Part shown: positions 1 to 11,639 of the stretch, one piece after another
How positions within the stretch are numbered: position 1 is the stretch's first letter
How the letters are laid out: each line of letters starts with the position of its first letter
Source of the DNA: Scytalidium lignicola
Taxonomy: Eukaryota > Ascomycota > Leotiomycetes
Assembly (NCBI GenBank): GCA_002812745.2
Contig: NCSJ02000145.1
Span: 1 to 64,000 of the forward strand
Reading direction: 5' to 3'
DNA length: 64,000 bases
The notes under the pieces: generated by a model
The model's database searches: none
What the model saw: only the letters and a program-made list of their open reading frames with translations
Told to the model about the DNA's origin: nothing
Program-made: the position numbers and the translations under genes

Positions 1-2559
1 CTTACTTAGACAAGAACTTATTTAGTATTGAATAATCATTTATTGCTTAGAGATATATATAAAGTTCTATAAGCATTAACATACTTGAGAGAAGTAACTG
101 AAATGTGGTTTTAATCCTTTAAGGATGAATAGTTTATGACAAACAAAAGGACAATGAACTAAAGAGTAATTAACATCCTTATAAGTTAAGAAAACTATAC
201 AAGAGAACTTAAATACTTGTATGATAATGTTAACAAGAAAAGGAATGCTAAGAGATAACTAGCTTACCTTAGACAAATTAAAAGCCTTAATGAATATACA
301 ATACTTTATTGTTAGTATATAATATTAGTCAACTGAGGAGAAAAAGCATATATATACTAGTATAAGACTAGACTTAAGGATTCTATTAAAGAAGAATTAT
401 ACTGACAATTTATAGTCATCATATTCAATACTCTTGTTAACTTGTCTATCAAGATTAGGAATGAATAATATAAGATAATCTTGGACAAGAAGAGGAGATT
501 ATACTTTAATAAAAGAAAGACTAAAGGCAAGAAGGATTAAGGAGACCTTATAAAGTTGGATGCTATGAAGAAAGAGAAGACCTTTAAAAGGAAAGGAAAG
601 AAGTATTTTAAAGGAAAAAACNAAGAAAGAGAATTCTTTTAGAATTTCCCTTGAAGAACTTAATAATAAAAGNAAAAAACAAATTATACTTTAAGTATAG
701 ACTTTTTAAACACATAACAAATACTTATAAAAAAGATAATAAGTTAAGTATGTTAATTAAAGTTGAAGTTATAAAAATCCTAAGAATTATAAATATCTTG
801 TCAGAATTATTAGAAAAGGAAAACTCAAATAAGGAAAAGAACTCTTCAGAAGAAGAAGAAGGTCATCAAGACTTAATAACCATATTATAGTTTATTGTTA
901 AAACTGATATAAACAAGATAATGATAATAAGAATCCTTAAAACAAGTTTTGTATTAATAAAGAGAACTTAATATAAAAGACACCCTTAAGGTAATAATTA
1001 AACTAAAGGTTAAAGCAGATAAAGATCAATTCTAAGAGTTAGTAAAATCTAGATGATTGTGCTAACAAACTTTGAGGTTATACTAACAGAATAATATCCT
1101 GTTTTTAAGGAGTTATTAGTCTTGAAATACTATCTTATAATTAGTATAAGAGGATTAAGAGGATAAGAAATTCTAGACAAAAGTTAATTTTTTAAAATTA
1201 TATAATAAGAAAAAATAATTGTTAAAGTATATGAACTTAATATTAGAGATCTTACTCTAGTTTATAAGACTAACCTTTAGAGTATTATCATAAAGAAAAG
1301 AATATGTGAATTCCTTTTACTCATGAAAAGAACTCAGATTTAAAATAACTTTAATTAAATGCTTAAAGAAGCTTAGATGATAATTAAAGAAGAGTTAAGT
1401 TATATTGTATAAGGAAGATATAATGTATAATATGAAGGACTTTCGATGATAACCTTCTAACAAGAATAAGTAAAGGCAAAAACATAACATGGAGAAATCT
1501 AAGGATTAAGAAAATCAGTAAAACAATTACTTGAAGTTAAAGAGTATTATACTTAACAAGAATAAAGAGAATTAGCTAAGATTATTGTTAAACAAGTTAA
1601 CTAAGACATAGAAGCTCTACTTATAGTTGATGAACTAAAAGAAGATTTATTACCTTTAGAAGTACTTATTATGTTATCAGAAGAAGTTAAATTAATATAA
1701 AAAATCGATTAACAGTTTAACCAGGAAGTAATAATATATCCTTTAAACTTTATAAGAAGGATTCTTAAGAAAAGTGATATCTTTATTATTAAAATAAAAG
1801 AATACCTTGGAAATGAGATAGTAGAATAAGTACAAGATGTATATGTATTCATAAATAATAAAAGCTTAGACAGATTAAGACTAAGAAATCTTAGTAAAAG
1901 ACAAATAACATTATTTGAAGAACTAAAAGAGAATACTGAAGATTTAGAAATCAAAGATAATATATTAGTTAACAATGTTAGAAATGTTAATCTTTATTCT
2001 ATGAATAATAAGGGTTTATTATACATAGACATAAAACTGTACAAAAAGTTAGTAAAGGCCTTGATTAATTTAAGAGTTAAAAGAAATTTCATTAGTAAAT
2101 AAGTTATAAAGTAATTTAAACTTAATATAAGAGTCAAGGACAATAATTATCTAATATTGTTAACAAACAATACTAAGGTTNAGAAGTATGTTGATATTCA
2201 AACTTAAAACTTAGATATAAGGTATAGCAGAAGCTANTANGAAAAGATATCTTTTGATATTATNAGNTTAAGNACNTATTAGGTTATANTNGNAATNNAA
2301 TNGATAAGGAAGTATAATCTAATAATTGATTGGAGAANAAGTATNATTACCTTCTTAGAAGAAACTATGTCTTTAGGAGTTNTTTATGTTGATGAAATTA
2401 TAAAATATATACTTGANGAATATTATAAATANCTANAGTTATTCACAGAGAGACCTGATGATTTAGCTTTACCTAAGTATAAACTATAAGATCATGAAAT
2501 AAAGCTTAAAGAGGGGTTTAGACTAGTATATAAACCAATTTATCAAATAACTTTTGCTG

Positions 2560-3830
2560 AGGATGAGGTGATAAAAAAANTGGTTACTTGAGAAAATGGT
2601 GTTTAAAGGTTTGTACAAAGAAGGTTATAGCAAAGCTGGAGTACTATTGTATTATGTGAAGAAAGGAGACAATCTGTTGAGATGACCTTGTAATAATTAT
2701 AAATACTTGAATAGTAAAATTAAGAAAGACTGATACTCTTTACCATTGATAAACTTAATGATGGACAAGTTGAAGGGAGTTGTTATATTCATTAAGCTGG
2801 ACTTGTAATCAGTGTTTAATTTAGTTAGGATTAAAAGAGGTGATGAATGGAAAGTTGTCATTTGAATGAAATACAAATTATTTAAGCTATTAGTTATAAC
2901 GTTTGGTATGATTAATACTCTAACAATATAATAAAAAATGATAGACTAGATATTAGAAAAATATTTGGAGAAATTTGTGATAATATATCTTGATGATATA
3001 ATCATTTACTTGAAGAGTATTGAGGAATATATAAAGTATGTCAAGCTTGTTCTACAAGTGTTGTAAGAGGTAGGATTGTATTACAAACTAGTAAAATGTG
3101 AATTCTACAAGGAATAAGTTCAGTTCTTAGGATATTGTATTTCTAGAGAGAGGATTGAAACTCTTAACAATAAGATTTAATTAATTAAAGAATGAGAATA
3201 ACCTAAGACTATTAAGTAATTATAGAGTTTCTTAGGGTTAGCCAACTATTACTAGAGATTTGTGAAAGATTATTCTAAGATCTTTACATTACTGACTAAA
3301 CTTATAAAGAAGGATTAGGCTTATGAATGGAATAATGCTGTGAAGGAAGCATTTTAAAGTATAAAGGATGCCTTTGTAAAAGGAGATTTCTTAAGGATCT
3401 TTGATCTAGAAAGAGGAATAAGAATTGAAATTGATACTTTCAACATAATATTAGAAGTTATGTTATTATAATCATAGCAGATTAGTAAACAACATTACTA
3501 AGTACTATTAGCCTTTTGGTCAAGAAAGCTGAACATTATAGAAAGGAATTATCAGATATTGAACAAGGAAATGCTAGTTATCATGGAAGTTCTGAGGTAC
3601 TGGAGAGTATATACTGTTAGATCTAGTAAAATAGTTAATATACTTTTAGATTATTATAATCTTTAATATTTTATGACAATTAAGCAGTTGAATGTAAGAT
3701 AAGCATGATGGGCAGAGAAGTTATCTGAGTATGATTTTAAGATTATTCATGTTAAAGGTAAAGATAATAGAAGAGTAGACATTCTAAGTTGGAAATCTGA
3801 GTACTCAGCTAAAGAAAAANGAAGAAAGTA
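2560..3830 (+). pseudogene. Chromovirus reverse transcriptase and RNase H remnant
   Basis: Conceptual translation across stops shows the RT palm: a KLDL..SVFN block near 2795 and the catalytic YLDDIIIY box near 2986-3009 with both aspartates kept. FLGYCIS near 3128 and SFLGLANYY near 3231 follow. The RNase H part has AFWSRKL near 3510, ERNYQILNKE near 3543 and a KGKDNRRVDILSW block near 3755. The motifs and their order are those of Ty3/Gypsy pol. About one codon in fifteen to twenty is a stop, so no protein can be made. Confidence 0.8.
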
Positions 3831-4029
3831 AACTTATATTGAAGGAAGATGAGGGTAGATTCCTAGTATACAATAGAGGACAACTCATGGTTATAACAGC
3901 AATAATGGACAAGTACTAGGCTGATTAGATTAGTTAAGTAACCAAAAAGGAAAAAAAANGAAAANCGTTTTACTAAACATGACTAGAGGAGAGTAGGAGA
4001 AAATTGAAAACATTTGGTATAAGAACAAG

Positions 4030-4900
4030 AGGTTATATATATCAACCAAACTTGTTGAGGAGTTTGTTAAAGAACAACATAGTTTGTTGTATAATGGATA
4101 TATAGGAGTAGCTTGATGTTATTACCAAATCAATAAGGATTACTTTGTTATGAAACTATGATTAGTAATTAAGAAGGTAATCATGAAATGTGAGATTTGT
4201 AAGAAGGCTAAGAATCCAAGAAGGAAGTTTTAAGAACAATTATACTTTACACAGATACTTAAGAAACTATAAGAACTAATTAAATGGGATTTTATTATGA
4301 AACTATTAGTTTCCACAGATTGTATAACAAAGGTTGAGTATAACTCTATCTTTGTAATAATTGAATATCATACTAATTATACAACATTTGAATTGTTCAA
4401 AGAGACTTAAGGAGTAGAAGAGGTAATTAATATATTCTTATGAAGAATAGTATCTTAATGAGGATTATTAAAACAGATAATCTTTGATAGAAATACTAGA
4501 TTTATATCTAAGTTTTAGGAAATAATAACAATAAGAATAGGAGTTAAGAGGAAGTTGTTAACAGTATAGTATCTGCAAACTAACGGAAAAACAGAATGTT
4601 TGAACAGATGGTTAGAAGGATATCTCAGATGTTATGTTAATTATAATTAAGATAATTAGGTTAATTACTTGTTAATAGCAGAAATAGCGTATAATAGTAC
4701 ATTATATAAATCAACTAAGATTATTCCATTTTATGCGAATTATGGATAAGAACTAGAAGGGTTTTATACTAAACTTAAGTTGGAATTTACAAGTGAATCA
4801 GCAAAGATTTGTATAGAACAAATAGAAGAAATACAAGAAAAAANTCAGGAATTCACTTCAATATACTAAGGAAAGAATAAAGAGGTATTATAATTGTGGA
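4030..4900 (+). pseudogene. Chromovirus integrase remnant
   Basis: Follows the RNase H region in the same orientation. An HHCC-type zinc finger is visible: H..LLYNGYIGVA, then MKCEICKKAK near 4188. A catalytic-core block DRNTRFISKF lies near 4488, corresponding to the SDRGxxFxSxFW segment of integrases. QTNGKTECLNRWLEGYLR near 4580 corresponds to the QTDGQTER..Q.LE.YLR segment. Many TAA/TAG codons interrupt it. The core fold is recognisable only by these spaced motifs. Confidence 0.75.
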
Positions 4901-5129
4901 TACTTGATGGAATTAATATATAAAAAGGAAGATAAAGTTTATCTTTTTAGAAGAAATATTAAAACAATAAGACTAAATAATAAACTAGACTGGGTAAAGA
5001 TGAGATTATACAAAATTGAGGAAGTCTATAAGCTTTTAACATATAAATTGAAGTTATCAGTAACAATTAAGATACATCTTGTTTTTTNATGTTTTGCTTC
5101 TTGAACTAATACTTGAAAATGCTTAAACA

Positions 5130-5335
5130 TTAATGTTAGAAGAAGTTGATCTAGAAAGAGAATATGAAGTTGAGAAAATCATTAGTCATAGGATGTATTA
5201 TAGGAAATTATAATACTTAGTTAAATGGATAAGATATCTAGAGAATGAGAATGGATAAGAACTTACTTTTAATCTTACAAGCTGTGAGGAGTTATTGGAG
5301 GTATATTATTAAACTTATCCTAGAACAGATTTCTA
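5130..5335 (+). pseudogene. Chromodomain at the integrase C-terminus
   Basis: A reading frame with EYEVEKIISHR, then YLVKW and a C-terminal CEELLEVYY matches the chromodomain pattern (EYEVEKILDHR..YLVKWKGY..LI..Y) found at the end of chromoviral integrases, where it guides insertion to chromatin. Three codons are stops (TAA). This domain assigns the element to the chromovirus branch of Ty3/Gypsy. Confidence 0.7.
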
Positions 5336-5652
5336 AGCAATAGAATTGCAAGGTTAAAGAAGAAGGGGTTAGCAACAGAGGAAGAAGCTTTACTTGTATA
5401 AGCAGAATACAACTCTTCAGACAGTTTCTCTTGCTTCTTTTTCTCTTTCATAGTGTTGAGTTTGTCCAAATACTTCAAGCCTTACTAGGCTATCTTATTC
5501 TTTCGCTGTTGAAGGAGAGCTTGTTGCTTTTGTAAATAAAGGATTTTGGCTATAACTTCTTCTTCTTCTACTTGTAATCTGTCCATGGATTTTTCCAAGG
5601 ATTTCTAGTCCTGAGAACAAGGGATGTTCTTGTCCTAAGAATCAGAAGACAT
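5320..5652 (-). pseudogene. Antisense coiled-coil-like ORF inside the chromovirus
   Basis: Read on the minus strand from ATG at 5652, the region between the chromodomain and the 3' LTR gives about 110 codons with only four stops, all TAG or TAA where CAG or CGA would fit. The product is charged and helical: VEEEEVIAKILYLQKQQALL, then GLKYLDKLNTMKEKKKQEKL, then an Ala/Ser tail. I recall similar short charged antisense products in fungal Gypsy elements, but the function is unknown to me. The gene lies opposite to the element's own transcription and its end overlaps the chromodomain. Confidence 0.5.
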
Positions 5653-5950
5653 ATTGTAAGAGTACTTTGTGTGTACATACTCAGAATATTACAAGGACTT
5701 TAAGAAGTTTACAATGTACTTTTGGTTCTCCTTGGAATAATAAGAACAAGGATTTATATTATTGTCAGTGTTCTTAATAGTCAAAGCAAGAGTAACCTTC
5801 TTTCNTTTTCTTTCTCTTGAGATTAGAAGGAAGGAAGGGGCAAGAATGCTTTAGGGGCATATTGAAGAAAGAAAAGGATTGACAAATAAATGAAATAATT
5901 CATGATAACAAGTTAAGCATCAAGGTGATACTAATGCAAAAAAGGGATAA

Positions 5951-6311
5951 TGTTATAAGTTTTACCTAACAAGCTGATTGGTATAAGCCTAAGGCTTGGT
6001 ATATGGAAGGTATACATAGAGAACTTAACAATCAGAAGTCATATAATAAAGTCCTAGGATCCTTAGGGGACTTTAGAAGACTCCAAGAACTTTAAGGACT
6101 TTAAGGACTCCAGAGAGTCCAGTTGGATTTCATTATCTATATAAGCATATTGTAAGAACATGAGAGTAAACTTCTCATGTTCAACTTAAATACATTACTA
6201 AATCTTACACTTGACTTAATTGTTTGCTTGTATGTTATATGTTTTTGTTGTCCTTAAACATTTACCTTACCCTTGGCTATCTAATGACCTGGATAGCGAA
6301 GTTTTGTAACA
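5951..6311 (+). repeat. 3' LTR of the chromovirus
   Basis: Starts TGTTATAAGT directly after a purine run (AAAAAAGGGATAA, a polypurine-tract position) and ends TTTTGTAACA, so both ends have the TG..CA form and are imperfectly inverted. The size, 361 bp, is normal for an LTR. The boundaries come from these termini only, because no second copy is present to align. Confidence 0.55.
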
Positions 6312-9300
6312 TTTAATCTTATTATATATACTCTTTAACTAGTGTTTAAAGGTTTAAATTATAATATACTTAGTCTGTTTAAAAGACTTGTAATAATTTG
6401 GAGTTGATGTTATAATGATAAAGTTAGTTAACAAAGTATATTGAGATTTTGATTGTAGAATTAATAAGAAGTATAATGTTATAATTAGTTAGCATTATAC
6501 TAATTAGTATATTGAATAACTTAGTTTGAAGAAGGTTTATTCTGAAAATTTGAAAAATTATCATTTTTACCTTGATTAAATGTAAATCCTTGACCTTTAA
6601 GAATATAAGTAGGATTTCTTATTAAAGCTTGATTAAAAGATTAATTAACAAAATGTAATGCTTAATTTTAAGGGTAATAAAAAAACAATTGTAATTGAAA
6701 ATTTAATGACTTATTATACTGTTGTTAAAATGCTAGTTAATACAAGAAAGCTTGCTTAAGAGAATATCTATCAAATTAATTAGACTATTAACTTTGAAGT
6801 ATAATTGTAAATTGTTCTAAGGTAATAATCTTAAGGAGTTCTAGTATGTTTGTACATAAGGTTAAGTCAAGTTTCATCTAGGCTTAGATAACAAGTTTAA
6901 ACTTTGTATTATTATTAGTTGTTAGAGTATGTTCATAAGTCTTAGTTATTACTTTAAGGTTGCTAGATATTTAACAATTGACTAATGGTTATAATAATCA
7001 TTTATAATATATTTAGTTAACTTGTATTTAACGAATGCTTCTGATAGTAAGGGTTGAAATCAAGCTTCTAAGGTTGTATAATGTATAATCAGGCTTATTA
7101 TACTAATTAAGCTAACTTTGCAGATATTATCCAAGGAATTTCATTATTGTTCAACATCTTCACAGAAGTATAAATTTAATATTCCTTTGATTTAAACTTT
7201 ATCCTTAATAAATGCAAAAGCTTTAATCTGATTAATGAATAAGAAGATATTCTAGTAATATATTCTGTTATCTTTTTTGACAATATTAGCATTTAACCAT
7301 TTATAGTCCTTAAGCATATTTGAATAGAAGTATTCTAAATCAACAGCTTTTGAAGTTAGTTATTAAGTAGTTAAGGTTATGTTTCTGATAATTTCAACTA
7401 CTTACCATAGTTTTTCAAGGTTAAATCCTAATATTATAATAGTATTTTGCTATTCCCTAAGTAATTCTGAAGATTGCCTATGTTCTAGAAAAGGTAAAGG
7501 ACGTTGTTCAAACTCCTTAGTGATTAATTCTGGTAATCTAGTCAATGGTAAAGAAGAAGTCCAAAGTAGTAGAAGAGAAGTTAAAGCTTTTACTAGTAAT
7601 GAAGAGAAGGAAGGCAAGGTTAAGTCTGATGAAAAGGAGGATAGTATAATTTCTTTGTTAGTTCTTAAGCTAAGTATAACAAGTAGTTACTTCTCTTGTG
7701 TTGTTATAGTATTTTCTGCAAGGTTTTAAGCTGAATTTACTATACTACTTACTTCTACACTTTAGGTTTAAGTTGTTAACAATAAGAAAAGTAATACAAT
7801 TAGTTTAGGCTACAACTGTTCTTGCTTGGTTACAGCTGAATTAGGTGTAATTTGTATGCAACTTTGCTACAAAGGTAAATTAAGAAGGTCAAGAGTTATC
7901 AAGGTCAAGTATAAAGGTATTCCTAGGTTAGGTTAAGAGGGAGTTATCAAGTCTGAATTACCTAGGCTTGTTAAGCAGATTAGGAATTGAGTTCGAAGGG
8001 TTTGTAAGAGTAATAAGGCTTGTAGTTTTTTCAAGACATTGGATCATAGTACATAATTGCTTTTTTGAAGTTGCTTACTCAATAGGATAAGCTAACACCA
8101 AAGACTTAGTTTCTTAGTAGTATAATGACAAGGTCCTTATCTAATCAATCTCTGCTAGGTAATACTCTAATATCTCCATAGTAAATGGATGATTGGATTC
8201 TTTAAACTGGTGGAGATGTTCAGCAAGTATTATTAAGTCTAAGGGTATAGAAGAAACATATTGAGAAAGCCTCACAGCCTTGGAATAGTAAGATCTAGTG
8301 AAGCTTATAATAATACTTTGGGCTACTTAGTAGTCCTAGTTAATTATGTTAGCTAGCTGATCAAAACATTAGCATTGTTACTATTTTGTTGTATAATAAG
8401 AATAGTTTATAAGTAGTAAAAGCAATGATCTATTAAAAAGAGTATGTTATAGCCTAATATAACCATGAAAGCCTAATAAGTAAGGATATAGTAACTAAGT
8501 TAATGACTAAGCTTAAAAGAAAGCTTAAGGCCAGAGTAACCTTATGACAACAGTATAACAATTAACTTCTTAATTCTTTTTCTTATAATCCTTAAACTTC
8601 TTATAATAGTTAATAAGATTCTTTAATAATTCTTATAAATTTTCTAATTTAGAATAGTCTAATTATTTTATTAAATATTATAATTTGTTATAATATTATT
8701 TATAATCTNNTATTTCTTTTAAAGTTAACTTCTTTTACTTAAGCTTTTACTTATTGAACTTTCTTTAAAACTTTCTTCAGAGTTATCTTCTGAACTAATC
8801 ATTATATCTCTGTTTAATACTTATTCAAGTTTAACATAACTTGTTTTTTATATAATAATATTCNAAAATGTTATAACACTTCTTATAATACAATTACATA
8901 TAGTAAGTCTAGTTATTCTTATTAAGTTTATATAAAAGTAAAGCATTTATAATTATAATAAATAAGTATATATAGTAGAATTATAACTTAAGTTGAATAT
9001 AAGGTTCTTAACTAAAGCTTAAAGAATATGTTCTTATATAAACAAATAAGTATAATCTTATATAACCAGTATAGTTCTAATACTCCTTTATACACCTTAT
9101 ACTACTTGTATAAGTCATGTGACACAACATTCCATTGATCATAAACACTTCATAAGCTGTTACTTAACACTTATCAGGTTATAACAGTAAGAACTATAAC
9201 AAAAAGTTAAAAACTAGAAAAGAAATCTAGATATTAAGACAAATACTATTATTATTTACAGAACTTAATCATTAAATAATAAGTTAAGCTTAAGTAAAAG

Positions 9301-10080
9301 ATAATTTATTAAAGATAATCTCTAAAGATTACAAATAATGTTAAAGATATAAACTTAGAAAAAAGTATATATTTAACAAAAAATATCTTAAAGAAAAGAT
9401 TAAAATCATTGATTATATTAAGAAATATAACGTTAAACAAAGTTAAAACAAAGTTAAAGTTAATAATATACAAGAAGAAGAACTTTTTTTGTAAGATTAT
9501 TAGTTTAGTAAGAAATACTTTTTATAAGAATATAAAGGTTATGATTAATTTGAAGAGTAATATGAATTTAATATTTATATAAACGATAAAAAAAGTTGAG
9601 AATTTACATTATAATCAAAATAATAAAATATTTAATAAGAATAATTGATAGAATTATAATAGAAGAAGTAATTATGTTTGAAACTAAACTTTATATTATA
9701 ATTTTAAAATGTTATAAAAAAACAATTAAGTTTAATATTATTAATATTNAAAAAATATAATATAATCTTAAAATTACTATAAATNAAAAATTATAATCTT
9801 AAGATTAATTAAACTAATTATAAAATAAAGTCTATAAGATATTAATATAATAAAATGAATAGTTTNAAAACTTATAAAAGTGTATAACATTATAATAAAT
9901 AATAATAATAACTTAGAAAAAGCTTTAACTTTAAGCTTTCAAATATTAATATAATATAAAGAATTTGAGAAGTTATTTATAAAAAACAAGTTAATAAAAG
10001 TTAAAATCTTTATTAAGTTAGATTTTTAAGCAAATTTTTAATTTGATCAAAATAAAAGAAGAAGAAAAATGGAAAATAAA
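6312..10080. other. AT-rich decayed repeat sequence, no assignable gene
   Basis: Very AT-rich sequence with stops in every frame. The longest open stretch (7379-7729 plus, 116 codons) has a Ser/Lys/Glu-rich middle and no motif I recognise; by position it could be gag of another element, but this is a guess. Less AT-rich patches at 7400-8300 suggest uneven mutation of older transposon DNA. No LTR pair or inverted repeat was identified. Confidence 0.4.
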
Positions 10081-10089
10081 TAATTATAT

Positions 10090-11040
10090 AAACAAAGTAT
10101 AAGTTGTTTAAAAGCTTAATTATACTATTTAAGCTTATTAATACTTTAATTATAATGTAAATAGTTAACAATAAAATAGTTAAGGAATTCTTAGATAAAT
10201 TCATAGTAGTATACTTAGATAATATCTTAATGTACTTTAAAAAGAAAGAAGAATATAAAGAATATGTAAGACAAGTTTTAAAAGCATTTCTTAAGGAAAA
10301 AATATAATGTAAATTAACTAAGTATAAGTTTTATATTAAAGAGGTTAAGTTCTTAAGAAAGATTGTTATTATAAACAAATTTAGAATAAACTTTAAAAAG
10401 ATTAATATAATTAAAGATTAAGTTGAACTGAAAAACATTAAAGATATATAATCNTTTTTTAAGATTAACAAATTATTACAAAAGATATATTATTAATTAT
10501 TTAAAGATGATAAAGTTATTAATATTTTTAACTAAAAAGGATAAACTATTTAAGTAGAATCAAATAAGGTAAAAGGNTTTTTTAAGAACTGAAAAATGCT
10601 TTTAAAGATAAAGTTTTAATATTAGTTAATTTAAAGAGAATGTTTTAAATAGAAATTGATATATTAGATTATATACTAAAAGTAATACTTAATTAACTAG
10701 ATGAAAAAATNAAAATAAAGATTAATAATGTTTTATTTTAAAAAGTTTATTCTAGTTAAACTAAATTATAAGATATATAATAAGAAATTGTTAACTATTA
10801 TAAACTTATTTAAAAAATAACAAGTTTATCTTATAAACATAAAGTATAAAGTAAAAGTTTTAACTGATTATAAGAATTTAGTTTACTTTATTATAATTAA
10901 AGAATTAAACTAATAACAAGTAAAATAAGCAAAGTTGTTAACAGATTATAAGTTTTATATTTGTTATATTAAAAGATCTAAGAACATTAAAGCAGATATT
11001 TCATAAAACTAGAATTTATAGAAAATAATATATATAAATT
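10090..11040 (+). pseudogene. Second, more decayed Ty3/Gypsy reverse transcriptase copy
   Basis: Around 10175-10225 the translation reads FLDKFIVVYLDNILMYFKKK, the RT YLDD box with the second Asp changed to Asn (GAT to AAT, a G-to-A change), followed by CKLTKYKFYIKEVKFL near 10310. The arrangement parallels the copy at 2.9-3.2 kb but with more stops and higher AT content. RNase H-like text (KLLTDYKFYICYIK near 10930) follows at reduced similarity. It is a separate, older insertion. Confidence 0.6.
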
Positions 11041-11639
11041 AAAAGTTATCTTAAAGGAAAAAGGCTNAAAACTTAATATTTTAACATGTACAAATTAATA
11101 AGATATTATAAATAATAAATAACAATTAATTACAAAAAATCTNAAAAAGTAATAAAGAATAAGAAATCTTAAAATAACTATTAGTAAAATAGTAGTTATG
11201 TACATGTGATAAAAAGCTTAACAAGGTATAATTTAAGACAATTTCATAAAATCTTAATTAATACAAAAGCTATAAAGCATTTCATAATTGGTTATAGTTA
11301 ATTTGAAACTTTATAACAAGTAAATCAAACTATAATACTGAATACCATAACCAAAAGTATAATAACAGTACAATTTAAAATCAAGGGTATAACTTCAATA
11401 AATTCTATACTAATGAATATACTAATTAGGCAAATTGAATTCTATGTAATTGAATCAACTACTCCCTTTTTATTGTATTTAATGAATATAGACTAATTAG
11501 ACATATATTTCAACAACTTTACAAACTTACTCATTACTTTACAAGGAAGTATTCTAGTTATACAACAATTTAACCATAGCTTTTTACTTTAGAATATATC
11601 TTTATACATTCTCATTTTTGATTTATTAAAGAAAAACCC

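Larger units (their letters stand above)
1..6311 (+). mobile_element. Degenerate Ty3/Gypsy chromovirus, 5' end outside the window
   Basis: An AT-rich, stop-riddled LTR retrotransposon in the order reverse transcriptase, RNase H, integrase, chromodomain, 3' LTR, which is the Ty3/Gypsy order. Nearly all interruptions are TAA or TAG where CAA, CAG or TGG would fit, as C-to-T and G-to-A transitions (RIP) produce. The 1-2460 part has no domain I can name; by position it should be gag and protease. No 5' LTR matching the one at 5951 is seen, so the element starts before the window or has lost it. The left boundary is therefore arbitrary. Confidence 0.75.
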
